From Sphingobacterium thalpophilum (GTDB lineage: Bacteria > Bacteroidota > Bacteroidia > Sphingobacteriales > Sphingobacteriaceae): DNA of 64,000 bases. Position numbers and translations under genes: made by a program. Positions within the stretch are counted from its first letter, which is position 1, and every line of letters begins with the position of its first letter. Below are positions 26,624-34,064 of this stretch, piece by piece. Under the pieces are notes generated by a model, which was not told where the DNA came from, made no database searches, and saw only the letters and a list, made by a program, of their open reading frames with translations. The stretch lies in NCBI RefSeq assembly GCF_901482695.1, contig NZ_LR590484.1:4960001-5024000 (forward strand). The letters are read 5' to 3'.

Positions 26624-27865
26624 ATGAAAATGAATAAATTGATATTTAGCTTTTTATATGTAATCATTTCAATTAGCTGTTTAGCTCAGATCAAAGTAGA
26701 TCGGAGTAGAGAATTGAAGATCGGCAATGCCTTTAAGTTGAGTAAAGTAGTAGAAGTATTAAACGACAAGGAAGCCGAATTTGACTTTGACAATTATAAA
26801 GAAGATCTACTCATCCTTGATTTTTTTGACACCTTTTGCTCGTCCTGCATAGCCAATATGCCAAAGGTGGTCTCATTACAAAAGGAGTATGCAAAAAAAG
26901 TAAAGCTGATACAGGTAACCTGGCAGGATAAAAAGACGATCCAAAATTTTTTCCGTACCAATAAGTTCCTTAAAGAGCATAAGGCATACCCGACTACCAT
27001 CGTTTCAGATACCATTTTGCATCAGTTATTTCCACATCAATCGTCGCCACATGTAGTGTGGATTTACCGAGGAAATGTCATTGCCATCACGGCTGCGGAT
27101 GTGCTCAATAGCAAGAATATAAAGGATCTTTTGTCTAACGGAGCTATAAATTTGCCTCGTAAAGATGATTACCTACCCCTAGAAAGTAAAGACGGTAGAA
27201 CAACCAATAATATCGCATTTAGCAAAGTTTCATCGTTTAACTCCGGCCTCAAACAGAGTGGGTTTACATATCAATTGGATACTGTAAAGCAGAAATATCA
27301 CACATCCTTCAATAATTTGCCTTTATTCAACATCTATCTTTCCCTACTAGGGAGAATTGCCAAAAAAGACTTTCTAATCACCAATGACAGGGTGGAATGG
27401 AAGGTCAAGGACAAAACGCTTTACAATTATGGCTCGGAGGAGAAGGAACCGTCCAGATGGATAGCGAAAAATGCGATATGTTATGAGCGTATCGATAAAA
27501 TCAAGCGCACCGAGCGGGAACAGGCAAAGGTTGTTTACAATGATCTGAACAATTTTTTTGGTCTGAATGTGTACTACGGCACAGCGAAAAGGAAATGTTT
27601 GGTGTTAAAGAAGGTGCCAATAAGCAATGCCACAAAGGCAAATATAGAGAAGCGTCAGAATTTGGAAGGGACATCTGTGCTGGCGTTTATAGTCGACTAT
27701 ACAAAGCAGTACCCGCCAGTCATAGATGAAGTGAAAAGTAAGGATAATATTGCTGTCGGGGAATTCAAAAATATAGCAGAATTAAATCAGCAGTTGTCTA
27801 CTTATGGTTTAAAACTCATACCCGATGAACGTGAGATTGATGTTGTTGTCTTTGAAGAAATCTAA
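26624..27865 (+). CDS. TlpA-like exported thioredoxin-fold protein
   Basis: A 413-residue exported protein with a signal peptide (about 1-21, SISCLAQ). The thioredoxin-like domain (about 30-165) has a CSSC redox motif at 72-75 (DTFCSSCIANMPK) in place of the common WCxPC, and a proline in SSPHVVWIY as likely cis-proline. The C-terminal 240 residues are unrecognised. It follows the susD-like gene by 24 bp, repeating the SusC-SusD-TlpA order at 4-10 kb, although the two TlpA-like proteins place the redox domain at opposite ends. The CxxC near a two-cysteine small protein (27923-28144) makes a disulfide-containing substrate plausible, which is inference. Confidence 0.78.
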   Translation: MKMNKLIFSFLYVIISISCLAQIKVDRSRELKIGNAFKLSKVVEVLNDKEAEFDFDNYKEDLLILDFFDTFCSSCIANMPKVVSLQKEYAKKVKLIQVTWQDKKTIQNFFRTNKFLKEHKAYPTTIVSDTILHQLFPHQSSPHVVWIYRGNVIAITAADVLNSKNIKDLLSNGAINLPRKDDYLPLESKDGRTTNNIAFSKVSSFNSGLKQSGFTYQLDTVKQKYHTSFNNLPLFNIYLSLLGRIAKKDFLITNDRVEWKVKDKTLYNYGSEEKEPSRWIAKNAICYERIDKIKRTEREQAKVVYNDLNNFFGLNVYYGTAKRKCLVLKKVPISNATKANIEKRQNLEGTSVLAFIVDYTKQYPPVIDEVKSKDNIAVGEFKNIAELNQQLSTYGLKLIPDEREIDVVVFEEI

Positions 27866-27872
27866 AATGAAA

Positions 27873-27895
27873 CAAGGGGATATTAAATCCCCTTG
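27873..27895. terminator. Hairpin terminator between convergent genes
   Basis: CAAGGGGA (27873-27880) pairs with TCCCCTTG (27888-27895) across a 7-nt loop. T-rich sequence follows on the plus strand, but without a long T-run. It lies 8 bp after the TlpA-like gene and just beyond the end of the convergent small gene, so it may serve both strands. Confidence 0.6.
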
Positions 27896-27922
27896 CTCTA
27901 TTAAACCCTAAATTGATAACGA

Positions 27923-28144
27923 TTAGGGTTTTAGCAATACATTACTGGATGGAGTACGGTCATTTAATGCAACGATCATCTCATTCTTCAATGCGTCTGT
28001 CAGTTGCGGCTGACCGGATGCGTTAGCTGTAGTTTGGATAGCACAGATGCTATCATTTCCCGTACAGCTTGGCGGTGTACTTCCAACGTCGGTGTAATGT
28101 GCTGGATTCGTAGGGTTTGTCCCTGTAAAGCTAAACCAAGCCAT
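27923..28144 (-). CDS. Small two-cysteine protein of unknown function
   Basis: A 73-residue protein: MAWFSFTGTNPTNPAHYTDV, PPSCTGNDSICAIQTTANA, then LTDALKNEMIVALNDRTPSS and NVLLKP. It has no signal peptide or membrane helix, two cysteines seven residues apart, and many Thr, Asn and Pro. I recall similar short Bacteroidota proteins with SCxG...ICAIxA and a conserved C-terminal NVxL, but no function. It faces the SusC-SusD-TlpA-like set across a terminator and has its own flanking terminator upstream. It might be an exported or modified peptide linked to that set, or unrelated. Confidence 0.6.
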   Translation of the reverse strand: MAWFSFTGTNPTNPAHYTDVGSTPPSCTGNDSICAIQTTANASGQPQLTDALKNEMIVALNDRTPSSNVLLKP

Positions 28145-28240
28145 AATTACTTTTCGTTTTTGGTGTTCACAATTAGATTTACAATTCAGTACGCTGCAGT
28201 CATACCGGCCCCCATATTAGTTACCTTTGAAAGTAACTGA

Positions 28241-28278
28241 CGGTCTGGTGGGGTACCCCTTTTGCCAGACCGTTTTTT
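28241..28278 (+). terminator. Strong intrinsic terminator
   Basis: CGGTCTGG (28241-28248) pairs exactly with CCAGACCG (28265-28272), followed by a run of six T. This is a textbook plus-strand terminator, although no plus-strand gene ends immediately before it. It may insulate the small gene at 27923-28144, whose promoter must lie close by. Confidence 0.7.
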
Positions 28279-28428
28279 AACCCTTGAACTTACGTCTCCC
28301 AAAGATGTTTTTCAACTGGTCTTAACTATGTTCCTTTTCTTACCACTAAGTTCGAAAGAGATTGAGCTCGTTGGATTTATATAGTCAAAGACCTTAACGC
28401 AAAAATTAATAAAGGCGGCTATGAATTT

Positions 28429-28968
28429 TCACAGTTGCAATTGGCTAAAGTAACTCACGTTCATATGGAGATAGTTCGCGAGATCCTTGTTTTGGATTCG
28501 ATTATACGACTTGCCCAAGCGCTCCAGCAGCACAGCCTTTCGCTCGGCGGCAGGCAGGAGCATCAACTCAATACGCTGCTGCCGCTTCCTGGCCCAATCG
28601 AACAGAAGCTCCCGATAGGGAGATATCAACTGTTTGTGCCGCGACAATAGATTGTCGATATCGCCTGCACGGATCACAAATAACACACAGGGTTCGATAC
28701 TTACCAAGCTGTAATGCCCATAATCCGAAGGAAATACGCCGAAATCGCCCTCCAGTATAAAGTGGGCAATGTCGCCATTCTCTTGATTTTCCTTTTTGAG
28801 AATTCCCGAATACAGATAAAAATGATCTCGCTCCTGGAGCGATAGATAATGATCTTTCTGGATTCTTTTGACGAATACATGGGATAGTAACTGCTGCTGT
28901 ATCTCTGGCAATAGAGACACATGCTGTACAATCTTGTTGATCAGCTTCGCTGTCGGCTCTCTATCCAT
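28429..28968 (-). CDS. Crp/Fnr-like cyclic-nucleotide-binding-domain regulator
   Basis: A protein of about 179 residues from the ATG at 28968 (MDREPTAKLINKIVQHV). A longer frame to 29058 overlaps the upstream gene and is less likely. The beta-roll domain (about 15-120) has HYLSLQERDHFYLYSGILKK and GDFGVFPSDYGHYSLVSIEP, weakly matching cNMP-binding folds. A C-terminal helical part (ERKAVLLERLGKSYNRIQNK, DLANYLHMNVSYFSQLQ) looks like the Crp helix-turn-helix but ends within the recognition helix, so DNA binding is uncertain. It starts 10 bp after the stop of the 124-residue gene, so the two are probably co-transcribed. Confidence 0.7.
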   Translation of the reverse strand: MDREPTAKLINKIVQHVSLLPEIQQQLLSHVFVKRIQKDHYLSLQERDHFYLYSGILKKENQENGDIAHFILEGDFGVFPSDYGHYSLVSIEPCVLFVIRAGDIDNLLSRHKQLISPYRELLFDWARKRQQRIELMLLPAAERKAVLLERLGKSYNRIQNKDLANYLHMNVSYFSQLQL

Positions 28969-28978
28969 GGCATCTGTT

Positions 28979-29353
28979 TTAGCTGATAAAATAGTCCACG
29001 CTTCCGGAGATCTGATCCTCCTGATCCGGCTGGGAGGTAACCTCCACATTTTCTTCACGGCGGATAAATTTTGAACTTCGTAAAGCTAGATCTCCCTTGG
29101 TAAGGGTGACGCCCAGACGGTGTCTGAAACAGTAGGCGAGAACACGACCATTCTGAACGGCAAACTCACTACCCAAGGCGTACATGTAACTTACTTGTTC
29201 CGGCCTGAGTTCAAAGTTGGAACTCATCCAGCTGTACAAATCGCTTTCGACAGCAATGGCTTCTGACTCAATCTGGGCATCGGACTGACCATACAAATCG
29301 GATATTTTCCCGTCCACGCCTGCCGACGTTAATGGATACTTTTTTGTTACCAT
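28979..29353 (-). CDS. Unknown 124-residue protein
   Basis: A soluble protein with no recognised domain: TKKYPLTSAGVDGKISDLYG, an acidic helical part (SDAQIESEAIAVESDLYSWM) and a C-terminal stretch with paired charged residues. No signal or membrane segment is present. It is the first gene of a two-gene minus-strand unit with the Crp-like regulator 10 bp downstream. A TAGATTTG box at 29410-29403 sits 50 bp before its start. Function unknown. Confidence 0.6.
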   Translation of the reverse strand: MVTKKYPLTSAGVDGKISDLYGQSDAQIESEAIAVESDLYSWMSSNFELRPEQVSYMYALGSEFAVQNGRVLAYCFRHRLGVTLTKGDLALRSSKFIRREENVEVTSQPDQEDQISGSVDYFIS

Positions 29354-29673
29354 AGTTTAGTTTTTTAAAATGTTTAGAAAATTGCGGATGATTTAATATT
29401 TCCAAATCTATAGAATACATGGACCCGAGGAAAACCGGAAATTCCGATTTTGAGAAATCGGGGCAATTTTTGAGAAATTAGGACATCTTTTTCCAATAAC
29501 CCCACAGCAAGGTGTAGCTATTAGTATATAAAAATTACATATATACTTAAATTATTGCGTAATAATCGCGCGATATGTGTTTAACATTAATTATTTATAC
29601 GTATATTGGACGTTTATCGAGACGCTGCCTAATGCGTCACCTATAATTTCTAATATTTTTTAAAGAATTTTCT
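29354..29673. promoter_or_regulatory. Divergent intergenic region with a -7 box
   Basis: About 320 AT-rich bases between the 124-residue gene (minus) and the membrane protein at 29674 (plus). TAGATTTG (29410-29403, minus strand) fits the Bacteroidota -7 consensus TAnnTTTG at a sensible distance from the minus-strand start; no matching TTTG is seen 20 bp upstream. Twin AT-rich tracts GGGGCAATTTTTGAGAAAT at 29460-29478 and GAAATTCCGATTTTGAGAAAT just before share TTTTGAGAAAT. No gene is visible. Confidence 0.45.
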
Positions 29674-30534
29674 ATGCATCGGTTGTACAAACGACGGAAA
29701 GCTATTTATAATTTTGGCAGAATTACGGTCTCTTTTATTGGCTCTTATATCTTACTGGCCTACGGTGAGCCGGAGGGCTTCTTCGAAATATTTAGTGAGC
29801 CCGGCTTCCGCTTCCAGCTTGCCGTCAACACGTTCGGATTTTTCGCGCTGTCCGTATTCATCGGCTGGATTATGGCTTGGAAGAGACCCATGATTTCAAA
29901 GCTCAAATATGGCACCAAGTCCTGGTTATTGCTGATTTTAAAAGGAATACTGATCCCGTCACTGGTAGTGATAGGCCTTTCATATGCATATTTCGTTTTA
30001 TTCAGAACGCCATTTAACTTCTATAATTACCTTAAAGTGATCTTCCCGATTTCGCTGCTCATGATCCTTGTTTTCGCTGGGTTTGAGCTCGCCTTTTTCG
30101 GAATCTATTATAGCACGGTCCTGGCCCGGAATGCCACACTTCAAAAGTACAGACGAAATGAACTGAATTTCAACGGCAACCTTTCTGATGATACGGACCT
30201 CTTCGGCAGGTTTTATCTTATTGAATTGGATGATCGGCGGGTAATGGGCACGGATAGCGAGGGTGAAAAACACAGGCTGTCTTATACAGCACTAAAAGAG
30301 GTCAAAAAACTCTTGCTTCATGATGACCGCTTTTTTTCGACGGGTGGGTGGATAGTCCAGTTTCGCGGTATTGAAAGCTATGAAAAAGATCAGACCAGCA
30401 GAACGCTCCGGCTATACTTGAAGGAGCCGTGTAAGGGATATTTAAAGATCAATAAAAATGATCGGAAAAGATTTTTGACCTGGTATGAACTCGCTCAGAA
30501 ACCCCACATGCAGCATATACGCGTTGTCGGATAG
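29674..30534 (+). CDS. Membrane protein with LytTR-like C-terminal domain
   Basis: A 286-residue protein. Four hydrophobic segments in the first half (about 15-30, 48-66, 88-108, 122-148) should be inner-membrane helices. The C-terminal soluble part (about 175-280) reads FYLIELDDRRVMGTDSEGEK, LSYTALKEVKKLLLHDDRFF, TSRTLRLYLKEPCKGYLKIN and ends in a helix. This fits the beta-strand pattern of membrane-anchored LytTR DNA-binding proteins common in Bacteroidota, though conservation is weak. Role would be a one-component membrane transcription regulator. The LytTR label is tentative. Confidence 0.55.
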   Translation: MHRLYKRRKAIYNFGRITVSFIGSYILLAYGEPEGFFEIFSEPGFRFQLAVNTFGFFALSVFIGWIMAWKRPMISKLKYGTKSWLLLILKGILIPSLVVIGLSYAYFVLFRTPFNFYNYLKVIFPISLLMILVFAGFELAFFGIYYSTVLARNATLQKYRRNELNFNGNLSDDTDLFGRFYLIELDDRRVMGTDSEGEKHRLSYTALKEVKKLLLHDDRFFSTGGWIVQFRGIESYEKDQTSRTLRLYLKEPCKGYLKINKNDRKRFLTWYELAQKPHMQHIRVVG

Positions 30535-30597
30535 GCCCAGCATTAGAGAAAGGAACATAGTATTGGACCGGTTAACGTATGGCAGATAACGACCCGA

Positions 30598-30798
30598 TCA
30601 GTTTCTAAGACATTGCTGCCGGACGATTTCTACATCAATTCCCGTATAGGCCGAAAATTCTTCCACGGTGATGTACTGATTTAGGTCTTTGCCATAAGCA
30701 TCTTTAATAGTTCTCAGGATGCGTACAGCCTGCTTGTAGCTCTTTCCCAAAAGAATACTCACATCTTTTGCATAAATGCATACGCGTTGATTGCTCAT
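30598..30798 (-). CDS. Small HTH-like protein
   Basis: A 66-residue protein (RVCIYAKDVSILLGKSYKQA, VRILRTIKDAYGKDLNQYIT, VEEFSAYTGIDVEIVRQQC) with two short helix-turn-helix-like elements, like excisionase or phage-type small DNA-binding proteins. The start ATG at 30798 follows an A/T-rich leader. It is divergent from the DUF5675/holin-like cassette at 31184-32808. The intervening region holds phased GTGCT repeats that would suit binding by such a protein. Family not named with certainty. Confidence 0.6.
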   Translation of the reverse strand: MSNQRVCIYAKDVSILLGKSYKQAVRILRTIKDAYGKDLNQYITVEEFSAYTGIDVEIVRQQCLRN

Positions 30799-30886
30799 AA
30801 TTGTTATTTTATTTATTTGTTAAAAAAAGTGGTTTATAATCAGCCGTTATTCGCGGTCCAGGGGACCATTACCAAAGCTCTGATAT

Positions 30887-30972
30887 GGCACTATCAAAGC
30901 ACATTTCGCTAGGTACGTTAATAGTACTATGATAGTGCTATATCTGTGCTTAACATGTGCTACATCTGTGCT
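30887..30972. repeat. Phased GTGCT repeats, possible operator array
   Basis: GTGCT occurs at 30935, 30946, 30957 and 30968, an exact 11-bp period (units GTGCTATATCT, GTGCTTAACAT, GTGCTACATCT, GTGCTGCTGTA). On the opposite strand GTGCC and GTGCT (complement of 30887-30891 and 30898-30902) are also 11 bp apart. ATAGTACTAT (30921-30930) is a palindrome between the two groups. The 11-bp spacing puts each copy on the same helix face, as in operators bound by cooperating repressors. It lies between the small HTH-like gene and the cassette on the other strand. Confidence 0.65.
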
Positions 30973-31070
30973 GCTGTATGCAGGCTAGCTACCGCTTAGG
31001 CAATTGCTGGTTTATTCATCGTTTTTTATTAATCTAAAATTACAGAACATTATGTTATATGTAAAAGGGA

Positions 31071-31130
31071 CATATGACCCCATTTGACCCCAAATGGATA
31101 CAGTTGGCCCCATACGAGGCCATTTAAGAC
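31071..31130 (+). repeat. 10-bp phased CA-starting repeats before the 31184 gene
   Basis: The bases 31071-31130 fall into decamers that each begin CA: CATATGACCC, CATTTGACCC, CAAATGGATA, CAGTTGGCCC, CATACGAGGC, CATTTAAGAC. CATTTG and CAAATG also form an inverted pair. It sits about 55-110 bp upstream of the gene at 31184. Probably a regulatory site; the longer open frame beginning at 31094 would translate part of it and is not adopted. Confidence 0.45.
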
Positions 31131-31183
31131 AGCGCTCCGGGTTCGCCATTGCACCTTTGTACTGTAATCCAAGATTTTATATC

Positions 31184-31945
31184 ATGGCAAGACAAGTTAG
31201 TTTAGTAAAGTTTGAAGGCAAGATCGGGGATCTATCCTTCTACAAAGACAAGCGCGGTTATCAGGCTCGTATGAAAGGCGGACCGACCAAAGAACAGATC
31301 AACTCTGATCCGCGATTCCAGCGCACCAAGGAAAACGGTGTGGAGTTTGGCCGTGCGGCAAATGCCGCCAAGGGCCTTCGCAAGCAGCTGCGGGAGCTGC
31401 TCAATCAAGGTGCAGACGCGCAGTTTCCTAACCGTCTGACTGGACGTATGAACCGCATCCTGCGGGCGGATGAGGTCAATGGCAGGGGCGACCGTCAGGT
31501 ACTGGTGGAAAATCTCGGACAGCTGGTCGGGTTGGAGTGCAACCTCAAATCACAGCTCTCGGAAGTGTTTTTCGTCAAATCCCGTCCCGTTTATGACCGA
31601 GCCAGCGGTACTGGGTCACTTGAACTACCTGAAATGATCGCTAAAAACCAGATCAAGGTACTCAGTGGCGCCACTCATGTGCAGGTGCAGCTGGTGGCTG
31701 CTGAGTTCGATGCGCAAAATCTGGAGGCCGAGGGTCTTTCCGTAAGCCGGTCCAGCTATCTGGACATCGCCAAGAGTGACTCATCTCCGGCGGAAAGTCT
31801 TACGCTACAGCTGCAGCCGCAACCGGATAGTGCCGTGCTGATTTTAATGGGGATCAGCTATTTCCAGTTTGTCAACGGTGGTTACTATCCCCTGGCAAAT
31901 GGATTGTTCAATGCATTGACCTTCGTCCAGGTGAACCAGCCCTAG
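31184..31945 (+). CDS. Conserved Bacteroidota protein of unknown function
   Basis: A 253-residue protein starting MARQVSLVKFEGKIGDLSFY; the ATG at 31184 is preferred to 31094 because the upstream stretch is repeat-rich. The N-terminal third is basic (KDKRGYQARMKGGPTKEQIN, RKQLRELLNQ); the C-terminal half is beta-rich (LTLQLQPQPDSAVLILMGIS). No signal peptide. I remember similar proteins next to DUF5675 genes in Bacteroidota, without a function. It is followed after 3 bp by the DUF5675 gene and belongs to a four-gene unit ending at 32808 that resembles a phage-lysis remnant. Confidence 0.65.
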   Translation: MARQVSLVKFEGKIGDLSFYKDKRGYQARMKGGPTKEQINSDPRFQRTKENGVEFGRAANAAKGLRKQLRELLNQGADAQFPNRLTGRMNRILRADEVNGRGDRQVLVENLGQLVGLECNLKSQLSEVFFVKSRPVYDRASGTGSLELPEMIAKNQIKVLSGATHVQVQLVAAEFDAQNLEAEGLSVSRSSYLDIAKSDSSPAESLTLQLQPQPDSAVLILMGISYFQFVNGGYYPLANGLFNALTFVQVNQP

Positions 31946-31948
31946 TGT

Positions 31949-32353
31949 ATGAAAATGAGACACACCCTCAAGCTCCTCCGGAAATATGGAGCTGAGGGCA
32001 CCAACGGGACGGTCACCTACAACGGGGAGCATATCTGCCATACCATCGAACTGCCGGACCGCAACAACATGCCGCGGATCAGCTGTATCCCACCCGGACA
32101 GTACAAGCTGGAAAAATGCAGGTATAGGCGCCACGGTGAACAGATCGGCATTCCCAATGTGATTGGACGGGAGGCCATATTGATCCATGCTGCCAACGAT
32201 GCCAAAAAGGAACTGCTCGGCTGCATTGCCCCAGTCACCTCACTGACCGGTGAGGGGCAGGGCATCGGAAGCCGGCAGGCTCTGGCCAAGCTGAAAGCAC
32301 TGGTCTATTGTCTCTGGGATATGGGGGATGAAGTGTATCTGAGTATCCGGTAA
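31949..32353 (+). CDS. DUF5675 family protein
   Basis: A 134-residue protein with the DUF5675 pattern: GTVTYNGEHICHTIELPDRN, RISCIPPGQYKLEKC, REAILIHAANDAKKELLGCI and SLTGEGQGIGSRQALAKL. The HAANDA...LLGCI arrangement recalls L,D-transpeptidase-like or cell-wall-active proteins found near phage or phage-derived genes, but catalysis has not been shown to my knowledge. The start is 3 bp after the previous stop, so translation is probably coupled. Downstream genes encode a small protein and a holin-like protein, supporting a lysis or cell-wall context. Confidence 0.82.
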   Translation: MKMRHTLKLLRKYGAEGTNGTVTYNGEHICHTIELPDRNNMPRISCIPPGQYKLEKCRYRRHGEQIGIPNVIGREAILIHAANDAKKELLGCIAPVTSLTGEGQGIGSRQALAKLKALVYCLWDMGDEVYLSIR

Positions 32354-32417
32354 ACCTTCAGGAGGACATGAAGCTGCTGCATTCGTTGTCCTCCTGTATT
32401 TCACTAGCTGAAAACTG

Positions 32418-32648
32418 ATGATCATGAGAAAAATTGTAAACAAGATCGGACGGGTGCTGCAGATCGTGCTGGCAGCGCCGGTCAAACTGCCCGGCAAGCT
32501 GGGCAACGTATTAAAATATCTGGCCGTGGGACTGGGTATAGCGGAAACCGTTCTGGATAACGAGGAGCGGCCAGCCGCAGCGGAGCAGGGTACGGACCCA
32601 AATGCCAAGCTGTCCGGGGAAAGGAGTGAAGGCGATGAAGATGAATGA
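32418..32648 (+). CDS. Small protein upstream of the holin-like gene
   Basis: A 76-residue protein: a basic amphipathic N-terminus (MRKIVNKIGRVLQIVLAAPV), a hydrophobic part (LGNVLKYLAVGLGIAETVL) and an acidic tail (KLSGERSEGDEDE). Possibly membrane-associated. Its last 14 bases overlap the start of the holin-like gene at 32635, consistent with coupling. A second ATG at 32424 is also possible. No family recognised; position suggests a lysis or holin accessory role. Confidence 0.55.
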   Translation: MIMRKIVNKIGRVLQIVLAAPVKLPGKLGNVLKYLAVGLGIAETVLDNEERPAAAEQGTDPNAKLSGERSEGDEDE

Positions 32649-32808
32649 TATCCGCATCTCCACGCTCGGCGGCACCATATGCTCCATCTGGGCGAGCATT
32701 TCCCTTGGGGATGTCGCGCAGACCGCACTCATGGCTGCGCTGGGTACCTTGGTCAGCTTTGCTACAAGCAAACTGCTGAGCCTGTGGAAACCAAAAGGAC
32801 GCAAGTAA
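32635..32808 (+). CDS. Holin-like small membrane protein
   Basis: A 57-residue protein beginning MKMNDIRISTLGGTICSIWA with two hydrophobic segments (about 9-25 and 29-50) and a basic C-terminus (SLWKPKGRK), the plan of small phage holins. The ATG at 32635 lies inside the preceding gene and is preferred over the earlier in-frame ATG at 32602. A terminator follows 24 bp after the stop. It completes the cassette 31184-32808. The holin label is by shape and context. Confidence 0.6.
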   Translation: MKMNDIRISTLGGTICSIWASISLGDVAQTALMAALGTLVSFATSKLLSLWKPKGRK

Positions 32809-32831
32809 GGCTGCCTTAGGCCACAAAAAAG

Positions 32832-32858
32832 GGAAGCATCGTAGGTGGTGCTTCCTTT
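32832..32858 (+). terminator. Intrinsic terminator of the DUF5675/holin-like cassette
   Basis: GGAAGCA (32832-32838) pairs exactly with TGCTTCC (32849-32855), followed by TTTTA and preceded by an A-run, so it may work on both strands. It lies 24 bp after the holin-like gene. Confidence 0.75.
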
Positions 32859-32998
32859 TATGGCTTTGACGGGCTCTTCGGGCATATGGTGTGAATGCCA
32901 CCAGTTTAGCACCGCAGCCATGTTGATTTGTATATCCTGGCCTCGCTATGACGCTGGAATACTTCTTTCGTATTTGTATTAGATTCAATCTTTCAAAA

Positions 32999-33959
32999 TC
33001 AACCACGTACCGTATTCAGCAGATCGTGCGGATACCCGAGGCTAATGGAGCTTAAAGCATCCAGTTTGGTCAGCTCATCGGCTGTCAAATTAATTTCAGC
33101 AGCTTTAATACTTTGCTCAAATTGATTGATATGGCGTGCTCCCAGTAAGGGGAATGCCTCTTTTGATAAATTCCATGCAAACGCAATCTGACCGGGAGTT
33201 GCTTCATATTTTTCCGCGATTGATAGCAGTTCATCAATGATCAGTTTGGTTTTCTCGTCTTCAGCATATCCAGCGTCAGAAGAATGACTGATGCGCCCGG
33301 CTTCTCCCATTCTATATTTTTCGGTCAGCAGTCCGCCAGCCAGCGGCGAGTACATCATCACACCAAGACCATATTCCTTTGCCATCGGGATGTTCACGGT
33401 CTGCGGTACGCTGCAATAAATTATATTCAATCTGTAAAGCAGTGAGTTTTGTTGCTGATGCAATGGCCGACGCTTTCCATGCTGGGAAATTCGTCAGTCC
33501 CGCATACAGTATTTTTCCTTCTCTGACCAGATCTTGTAGCCCCAAGGCTATTTCTTCCAATGGAGTTACACCATCATCATAATGAGGCATATAAATATCT
33601 ATGTAGTCCGTCTTCAGCCTTTTTAGACTCTGTTCAACGGCTTGCCGCATGGATTTACGGTTATTCCCAAAATTACTGATTGCAGGGCTGGGATCGCTGC
33701 TTCGGGTATATTTCGAGCAGATGATAAAATTGCTTCGCTGTCCCTGTAAAAAGTTACCTACGATTTCCTCTGCCTCTCCAAATTGATAGACATCCGATAT
33801 ATCGATAAAATTACCACCTGCTTCTGCATATGCTGTTAAAATTTTTTTTGATTCTTCGGCATCGGCTCCGTAGCCTTTTCTTGTTCCAAAGTTGGCAGCT
33901 CCTAAAATTATTTCACTGGCATGCAGTCCTGTTTTTGATCCAAATAACTTGTATTTCAT
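32999..33959 (-). pseudogene. Aldo/keto reductase, broken by a frameshift
   Basis: An NAD(P)H-dependent aldo/keto reductase split into two frames. The first part (33959 to about 33390) has D54 and Y58 of the active site (FIDISDVYQFGEAEEIVG) and TDYIDIYMPHYDDG. The second (about 33400 to 32999) has IPMAKEYGLGVMMYSPLAGG, GARHINQFEQSIKAA and LNTVRG. They meet at CGTGAACATCCCGATGGC, where the family expects REHIPMA, so two bases (AT) appear to be missing. A sequencing error is possible. The enzyme is paired with a divergent HxlR-type regulator at 34065, a common arrangement. As written it would lose the C-terminal barrel strands. Confidence 0.85.
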
Positions 33960-34064
33960 CTTTTTATATTTACTTTGTAGCAAAGTTAAGGGCATAAAGT
34001 AACCGTATCAATTACGGATAAATTTATCTATACCCACTTTATACCTTCGGAAAATATAGCAGCT

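Noticed and set aside
28979..29058. A longer start (29058) for the Crp-like regulator.
   Set aside because: It overlaps the upstream 124-residue gene; the residues before MDREPT (MKKMWRLPPSRIRR...) are not regulator-like.
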